Below, piece after piece: positions 60,050 through 64,000 of a stretch of DNA of 64,000 nt (position 1 is the stretch's first letter; each line of letters opens with the position of its first letter). The notes below the pieces were generated by a model that made no database searches, was not told the DNA's origin, and was given only the letters and a program-made list of their open reading frames with translations. Made by a program: the position numbers and the translations under genes. Source of the DNA: Flavobacterium geliluteum (GTDB lineage: Bacteria > Bacteroidota > Bacteroidia > Flavobacteriales > Flavobacteriaceae); the NCBI RefSeq assembly GCF_017948595.1, contig NZ_JAGFBV010000023.1:1-64000 (forward strand), read 5' to 3'.

Positions 60050-60289
60050 CTATTTTATCCAATAATTGTTAGCTTTGGCAACAGTTGCAAACTCCATTGC
60101 AACAATTTTGCCTATTTGAAGCAGCATTATAGGATCTCCTGCATAAAGTAATCGTTGTTTTTTTCTTTCTATTTCATCTGGCTGAGTCAATTTAATGATT
60201 AATCTCGCCATTTTAACAGCTAATTGCCTGCCTTCTTCCGGTGTCGATGTTAATAAAGTATTGTTTGGTATTAATTCAATATTTTCCAT
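60050..60289 (-). CDS. Hexameric tyrosine-coordinated heme protein (HTHP), 79 aa
   Basis: Recognised from STPEEGRQLAVKMARLIIKL, the LTQPDEIERKKQRLLYAGD segment and MEFATVAKANNYW, a close match to the HTHP family. The protein forms a hexamer that binds heme through a Tyr and has peroxidase and weak catalase activity. It is just upstream of the MarR gene and downstream of a terminator hairpin, so it may have its own promoter. Confidence 0.9.
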   Translation of the reverse strand: MENIELIPNNTLLTSTPEEGRQLAVKMARLIIKLTQPDEIERKKQRLLYAGDPIMLLQIGKIVAMEFATVAKANNYWIK

Positions 60290-60299
60290 AATAAACTTT

Positions 60300-60333
60300 T
60301 TAAAAAAATGAGCCGAAATTATTCTCGGCTCAT
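60300..60333 (-). terminator. Terminator between DUF2024 and HTHP genes
   Basis: ATGAGCCGA pairs with TCGGCTCAT, and the minus strand then has CATTTTTTTA. It splits the cluster into two transcription units or acts as an attenuator. Confidence 0.8.
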
Positions 60334-60343
60334 TACTAAATTT

Positions 60344-60607
60344 CTAATAACAATTTTCCATTTCGATAATTGCGTAACCATTATTTATAATCTGTTTTTC
60401 CATATGTTCAGGAACAACATCAATATGGCAGAAATTACATTGTTTTGAGGTCAAATTTTGCGTACTCTGCATCACACTTTTTAGATATTTTTTTCCATAT
60501 TCAAAAATTATGTTTTCCTCCATTACATTTTCTTCTACCAAAATATCAAAATGCATTATCTTCCCATCATTTCGAGTTACGTACGTATCCCAGACTGCTA
60601 CTTTCAT
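60344..60607 (-). CDS. DUF2024-family protein (87 aa)
   Basis: Starts MKVAVWDTYVTRNDGKIMHFD, the family signature, with a C-terminal CNFCHIDVVPEHMEKQI that includes a CxxC pair and His. Function unknown; the fold is small alpha/beta. In related genomes it often lies near redox or heme genes, in line with the present cluster. 12 bp downstream of the protoglobin gene. Confidence 0.82.
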   Translation of the reverse strand: MKVAVWDTYVTRNDGKIMHFDILVEENVMEENIIFEYGKKYLKSVMQSTQNLTSKQCNFCHIDVVPEHMEKQIINNGYAIIEMENCY

Positions 60608-60619
60608 GTCAATATATTT

Positions 60620-61267
60620 TTAAAATTCTCCTTTTTTCATATACGGTTGACCCCATAATATTGATTGCATTAGAACAGATTTTACCCAGGCATTATACAT
60701 TTTATCAACATCCGAAGCGCTTGCCCCTTTTTTTGCTAAAAAAGGTTTTAAAGTCGTCGTTACAGGAATTGTTAATGCGGGTATATATCTGTAATTAATA
60801 ATGGGAACTGCTGTTGCATTATCGGTTTTATTTTTCTTGGTTTTATAATGACGTAGTCCTATTTCATATTGGTAGTTTAACCAATCTTGATTATAATTAG
60901 CCTCAGATGTATCAAGAATCCACATTTTGAACCGTGCCCTAACTTTTGCTAAATATTCGCCTTCAGGTTTTCCTGTCGTTTTATTTCCAAAAAAATAAAC
61001 TAATTGTGGAGTTGAACCGACAAAACCATACCAAACATCTAATATTTCATCTGTTTGATCTTTTAGTATATCATGACTCATTTTTAAGTATTTCACATCT
61101 TCATTGGTGAACAACATAGATTCTTCTAGTAGTTTCAGCTCATCCAACGTAAAAGGTGATTTTGAAACTTGTCTTGTGCCGCTGGTGTATCCAGATGGCT
61201 TCTGATTTTGAGCTTGGGACACTGTCATCGAAAATGTCGCTATTGCCAGTATAATTATATTTTTCAT
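60620..61267 (-). CDS. Secreted protoglobin-domain protein (215 aa)
   Basis: A signal peptide (1-19, ILAIATFSMTVSQAQ) precedes a protoglobin-type globin domain (about 35-210). Globin helices are seen in LDELKLLEESMLFTNEDVKY, ILDVWYGFVGSTPQLVYFF, YLAKVRARFKMWILDTSE and YQYEIGLRHYKTKKN. The last, with the His near 135, is the probable proximal heme ligand. Export to the periplasm is unusual for a globin and suggests gas or peroxide binding outside the cytoplasm. Confidence 0.8.
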   Translation of the reverse strand: MKNIIILAIATFSMTVSQAQNQKPSGYTSGTRQVSKSPFTLDELKLLEESMLFTNEDVKYLKMSHDILKDQTDEILDVWYGFVGSTPQLVYFFGNKTTGKPEGEYLAKVRARFKMWILDTSEANYNQDWLNYQYEIGLRHYKTKKNKTDNATAVPIINYRYIPALTIPVTTTLKPFLAKKGASASDVDKMYNAWVKSVLMQSILWGQPYMKKGEF

Positions 61268-61285
61268 TTTTTCATTTTTTTAAAA

Positions 61286-61317
61286 TTAAAACCCAGTTGG
61301 AGTAAGACCGACTGGGT
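61286..61317 (-). terminator. Terminator after the thioredoxin-like gene
   Basis: ACCCAGTTGG pairs with CCGACTGGGT with one G-T type pair, and the minus strand then reads GGGTTTTAATTTT. Confidence 0.7.
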
Positions 61318-61325
61318 AATTTAGT

Positions 61326-61559
61326 TTATCCGATAACTTCAGCCATCGAAGCTCCAAAGTTGATGTGTAATACGTTTCCTTTTGGCGTTACTAAAGCTGG
61401 AACGGATTTTACTCCTGCTCTTACAGCTTCGTCGATCTTAGATTTGTCATTTCCAAGATGAACGATTTGTACATTTGAATGACCAATCAGGTCAATCACG
61501 TCGTGTTCTGCACTGATGCAAACTGGGCATCCTGCATGATAAAAGATTGATTTACTCAT
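61326..61559 (-). CDS. Thioredoxin/glutaredoxin-fold protein (77 aa)
   Basis: The ATG at 61559 (MSKSIFYHAG) matches the family start; the longer frame adds nine odd residues. The redox site CPVC is at residues 11-14, followed by the cis-Pro segment (VKSVPALVTPKGNV). Very short for a thioredoxin, closest to glutaredoxin-like proteins of stress clusters. First gene of the heme-stress cluster. Confidence 0.85.
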   Translation of the reverse strand: MSKSIFYHAGCPVCISAEHDVIDLIGHSNVQIVHLGNDKSKIDEAVRAGVKSVPALVTPKGNVLHINFGASMAEVIG

Positions 61560-61605
61560 ATTATTTTCATTATATATTGTTAGCATTATTGCTGGTACAA
61601 ATAAA

Positions 61606-61620
61606 GTTAGTTATCCTAAC
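61606..61620. promoter_or_regulatory. GTTAG-5-CTAAC palindrome, likely MarR operator
   Basis: GTTAGTTATCCTAAC sits about 50 bp before the thioredoxin-like start, in the only promoter-sized gap upstream of the cluster. MarR dimers bind 15-20-bp palindromes of this type. Confidence 0.5.
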
Positions 61621-61666
61621 AATATGATAGTCCAGTAAAATGAAATTTTATATTAATCTGGTTCCT

Positions 61667-62917
61667 CTAAAAATTTACGATTTTATTATTTCTATTGTTA
61701 TTATATAAAGTGAATTTTTCTTTTAAAATTTTCATATCCTCACTTACTTTTTTGTCCAATACTTTTGCATAATGTTGAGTGGTTCTCAAATTTTTATGTC
61801 CAAGCATTTTACTCACGCTTTCAATTGGAACACCATTTGTAAGTGTTACCGTAGTTGCAAAAGTATGTCGGGCAATGTGAAATGTTAACTCTTTATCAAT
61901 CTCACAAACTCCTGCAATTTCCTTTAAATAAGCATTCATTTTCTGATTGCTTAAAATAGGTAATAGCTTATCTTCATTATTGCATTGAGGATGTTTTTCA
62001 TATTTATCAATTATCATTTGTGTAACTGGGAGTATTGGGATTTTAGATGCGCTTTCTGTTTTCTGTCTATGGGTAAAAATCCATTTATCGCCATCGATAC
62101 CGATACTTATATGGGATTTTGTCAAATTCTTTACATCGATGTATGCTAGACCTGTAAAACAGCTAAAAAGGAATATATCACGCACTAGAGACAATCTTTC
62201 TGTTTTAAAACCTTTTTCGATAATACTTTGAATTTCTTCCTCTGATAAATAAGTACGTTCTACTTCTCTAACTTTAGATTTATAATTTGCAAATGGGTTT
62301 TTCTCAAGCCAATCATTAGCCAAACATATCTTGATTATTTTGCTAAAATTCTTGATGTATTTAACAGCAGTATTATTAGCGCAATTTCTAACACTTCTTA
62401 AATAGAATTCATAATCAGTAATAAAGGCATGGTTTATTTTTGTAATATCTATATCAGATACTTTGTATTTCCATTCTAGGAATTCTATAGTATGTTTTAA
62501 TGATGTTGTATAACGTTCTAAAGTTCCCGAAGCATATTCTTTACCAACTAACTCTTTAATTTTATTGTTGTGGTCTTGAAAGATAGGAACGAGCATACGT
62601 TGTTTTTCTTCCAACCCAAAAAGTTTACTTTTAAAATTCTCAATGTTTACTTCTTGATTTTTATGGATTAGTTCCATTTGAATATCCAATATTTTAGATT
62701 TCATTAAATCAAGATAACCATTGATTGAACGAGCTTCTTCTGTTGTGCCTTTCATTTTGGCTAAGTCAGCCGACCATTTGCTAGAATCAACAAATTTCTT
62801 TGTGCTGAATTCTAATCGACTTCCATTTACGGTAAGTCTTATATAAATTGGAAATTGTGCAGTAGTATTTGCTTTCGTGGATTTTGCATAAAAGTGCAAT
62901 GTAACTTTTGCTTTCAT
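61667..62917 (-). CDS. Tyrosine integrase of the 28.7-kb element (416 aa)
   Basis: Same three-part plan as the 437-aa integrase and clearly homologous: an arm-binding N-terminus (KVTLHFYAKSTKANTTAQFP), a SAM-like core-binding domain (about 115-215) and a catalytic domain with QKTESASKIPILP, FHIARHTFATTV (about 347) and LGHKNLRTTQHYAKV, Tyr near 381. The first Arg box is FTGLAYID. It lies 275 bp from the tRNA with its 5' end toward it, as expected for the enzyme that recombines at that tRNA. Confidence 0.94.
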   Translation of the reverse strand: MKAKVTLHFYAKSTKANTTAQFPIYIRLTVNGSRLEFSTKKFVDSSKWSADLAKMKGTTEEARSINGYLDLMKSKILDIQMELIHKNQEVNIENFKSKLFGLEEKQRMLVPIFQDHNNKIKELVGKEYASGTLERYTTSLKHTIEFLEWKYKVSDIDITKINHAFITDYEFYLRSVRNCANNTAVKYIKNFSKIIKICLANDWLEKNPFANYKSKVREVERTYLSEEEIQSIIEKGFKTERLSLVRDIFLFSCFTGLAYIDVKNLTKSHISIGIDGDKWIFTHRQKTESASKIPILPVTQMIIDKYEKHPQCNNEDKLLPILSNQKMNAYLKEIAGVCEIDKELTFHIARHTFATTVTLTNGVPIESVSKMLGHKNLRTTQHYAKVLDKKVSEDMKILKEKFTLYNNNRNNKIVNF

Positions 62918-63043
62918 TTTGTTGATTGATTAATTATTCTTCAAGTTAAATTCCTAATTCAAATCAAACAAGATGTTTACTGAGTGAACAAGCTATTGAA
63001 CACGTTGATAAACCCAATGTTTGAAAGGGTTGAGAGAATTTAT

Positions 63044-63099
63044 CGAGACCCTAATTTTTGATTTTTTCTAGGGTCTCGATTTTATCTCGCATGAGATAA
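63044..63099. promoter_or_regulatory. Paired hairpins between integrase and tRNA
   Basis: CGAGACCCT (63044-63052) pairs with AGGGTCTCG (63070-63078). TTATCTC pairs with GAGATAA at 63,082-63,099. AGGGTCTCG recurs at 34,616-34,624, just inside the other end of the element, so it may be a recombination or excision protein site. Confidence 0.5.
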
Positions 63100-63133
63100 G
63101 ATTCAATGAATAATTTGATATGTCTGTAAAAGC

Positions 63134-63168
63134 AAAAAACCCCGAAAATCATAGGATTTTCGAGGTTT
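63134..63168 (-). terminator. Terminator downstream of tRNA-Ser
   Basis: CCCGAAAATC pairs with GATTTTCGAGG with one bulge or mismatch, and the minus strand reads GGGGTTTTTTGC, about 25 bp after the tRNA end. Confidence 0.78.
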
Positions 63169-63192
63169 TGATACCATTTAGGATTTTTTTCA

Positions 63193-63209
63193 GCGGAGAA
63201 AGAGGGATT
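63193..63209. repeat. Attachment-site direct repeat, tRNA copy
   Basis: GCGGAGAAAGAGGGATT, identical to 34,544-34,560. It covers the last 15-16 bases of the tRNA-Ser gene plus the next base, so the tRNA stays whole after integration. Confidence 0.82.
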
Positions 63210-63278
63210 CGAACCCCCGGACCTGTTACAGTCAACAGTTTTCAAGACTGCCGCATTCGACCGCTCTGCCATTTCTCC
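63194..63278 (-). tRNA. tRNA-Ser(UGA)
   Basis: The minus strand gives a class II tRNA: acceptor GGAGAAA...TTTCTCC, D arm with GCAGAGCGGTCGAATGC, anticodon loop CTTGAAA (anticodon TGA), long variable arm (GTTGACTGTAAC region) and T loop GGTTCGAATCC. The discriminator base is G. CCA is not encoded. Confidence 0.96.
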
Positions 63279-63442
63279 AGTATGTTACTATCATTTTGTG
63301 ATTGCGAGTGCAAATATAGGGCGCTTTTTCGATTATAAAAACTTTTTTAATGCTTTTTTAAATAAATTTTTAAATAAACTTTCAAGTACTTAATAATCAG
63401 TAATTACTAAAAGAATATTTTTGTGTTAAATATTATAATATA

Positions 63443-64000
63443 GGGTTCTATCGCATTTAGAATACCTTTTATCTTTGAAATTTTAAAATTAACAAAAAAC
63501 CAATACAAAAGGGTCATTGTTATCCAAAATCTATTATTCTTCAGGCAGTAGATTTTAAATTAAGATTTACACTTAGTTACCCGTGACGTTGAAGAGATAA
63601 TGAAGATTAGGAGTGTGATTGTGGATCATGCCAAAATCCAAACACTGTGTTTATAAGTTTACACCTTTCATTGAGTCAGAGATGAAGAATAGCAAGGGCA
63701 AAGTGGGGACAAGTTAGAGATTGGATGAAACCTATATCAAACTAAAGGCATTTGGTCTTATTTATATATGACAATACCTAAATTAGGCAATACAGTTGAC
63801 TTTCTTTTGGCCACAAAAAGACAAAGAATGAGCCCACAGTCTTTTCTAATTAAAACAATTAAGTAATAACTGTCGACAAAAAGCAATAAACATTGATAAA
63901 AGCGATTCTAATGCTACAGCTATCAATGTTTACTGCATGACCTTTGGCATTCATTTTTTGCTAGTTTTAAAAGACCAAAGATAAAAGGTATTCCAAATGC
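63443..64000. mobile_element. Decayed IS6-family remnant, cut by the window edge
   Basis: The left end GGTTCTATCGCATTTAGAAT and the following bases match the IS6 end at 32,879 read in reverse. GGTCATTGTTATCCAAAAT leads into a transposase start with several stops and shifts. Fragments of the catalytic core (GACTTTCTTTTGGCCACAAA, AGACAAAGAATGAG) remain. From about 63,935 the sequence again matches the same IS end but inverted, so two copies have been joined head to head. No functional gene remains. Confidence 0.75.

Larger units (their letters stand above)
34544..63209. mobile_element. 28.7-kb element integrated at tRNA-Ser(UGA)
   Basis: The element is bounded by the 17-bp direct repeat and has an integrase (61.7-62.9 kb) next to the tRNA-proximal end. 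Inside are higBA, a putative defence operon, a virus-like module with lysis genes, two metabolic or stress cargo operons, and RteC/HTH control genes. No relaxase, VirB4/TraG or other conjugation gene is visible, so it is not a self-transmissible conjugative element. It is better described as a provirus or a satellite-like island carrying cargo. Confidence 0.75.

Noticed and set aside
34544..63209. Integrative conjugative element
   Set aside because: RteC and excisionase-like genes are present, but there is no relaxase, coupling protein or VirB4/Tra gene in the whole interval.

Overview
The window is AT-rich DNA from a member of the Bacteroidota, most likely a Flavobacterium or a close relative. 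Four things suggest this: type IX secretion (T9SS) sorting domains, paired DUF6443-type RHS genes with DUF5977 repeats, promoters of the TAnnTTTG type, and Bacteroidota-type tyrosine integrases with an RteC-family gene. Almost everything here looks accessory. The only clear housekeeping feature is a tRNA-Ser(UGA) at 63.2 kb.

Left part (1-31 kb). A fragment of an IS3-type transposase, a few unknown genes and a large gene with two nucleotidyltransferase/HEPN-like halves face an XRE regulator. Next comes a polymorphic-toxin locus read leftward. It holds two paralogous modules of about 10-11 kb (7.2-17.3 kb and 19.5-30.4 kb). Each module has a T9SS-sorted repeat protein, a large YD-repeat/DUF5977 protein, an RHS protein with a variable C-terminal tip, and a putative immunity gene. 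One tip is a zinc metalloprotease paired with a lipoprotein. The other is an HNH nuclease paired with a SUKH/SMI1 immunity protein, but its catalytic end has been split off by a frameshift. A third, orphan RHS tip with its own putative immunity gene lies at 4.5-6.2 kb. IS1-family and IS200/IS605 insertions sit between these parts.

Right part (31-63.3 kb). A RadC-like gene, a broken IS6 element and a tyrosine integrase lead to a 17-bp sequence at 34,544. The same 17 bp occurs at 63,193, overlapping the 3' end of tRNA-Ser. I read 34,544-63,209 as one 28.7-kb integrated element, with its own integrase beside the tRNA. The integrase at 32.9 kb would belong to a second element integrated in tandem. 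From left to right the first element carries: (a) a higBA toxin-antitoxin pair and a candidate antiviral operon (OLD-like ATPase/TOPRIM, PHP-ATPase and three small proteins); (b) a 15-kb virus-like module, read leftward; (c) a metabolic cargo of a DapA-like aldolase, a cupin and a divergent MocR regulator; (d) a heme/oxidative-stress cargo of a thioredoxin-like protein, a protoglobin, a DUF2024 protein, hexameric tyrosine-coordinated heme protein and a MarR regulator; (e) the integrase.

The virus-like module (41.4-56.3 kb) is the most interesting region. It has RteC/HTH control genes, a DnaT-like and a DnaC-like replication pair, a transglutaminase-like protease, a run of small beta-rich or single-membrane-span proteins, a complete lysis cassette (GH19 endolysin, holin, a unimolecular-spanin-like lipoprotein) and an ArdC-zincin-RecA-like fusion. 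No terminase, portal, tape-measure or tail gene is recognisable. The simplest reading is a tailless, possibly membrane-containing provirus with very small capsid proteins. That reading is an inference and needs structure prediction to test.

The window ends (63.4-64 kb) in a decayed IS6 element.
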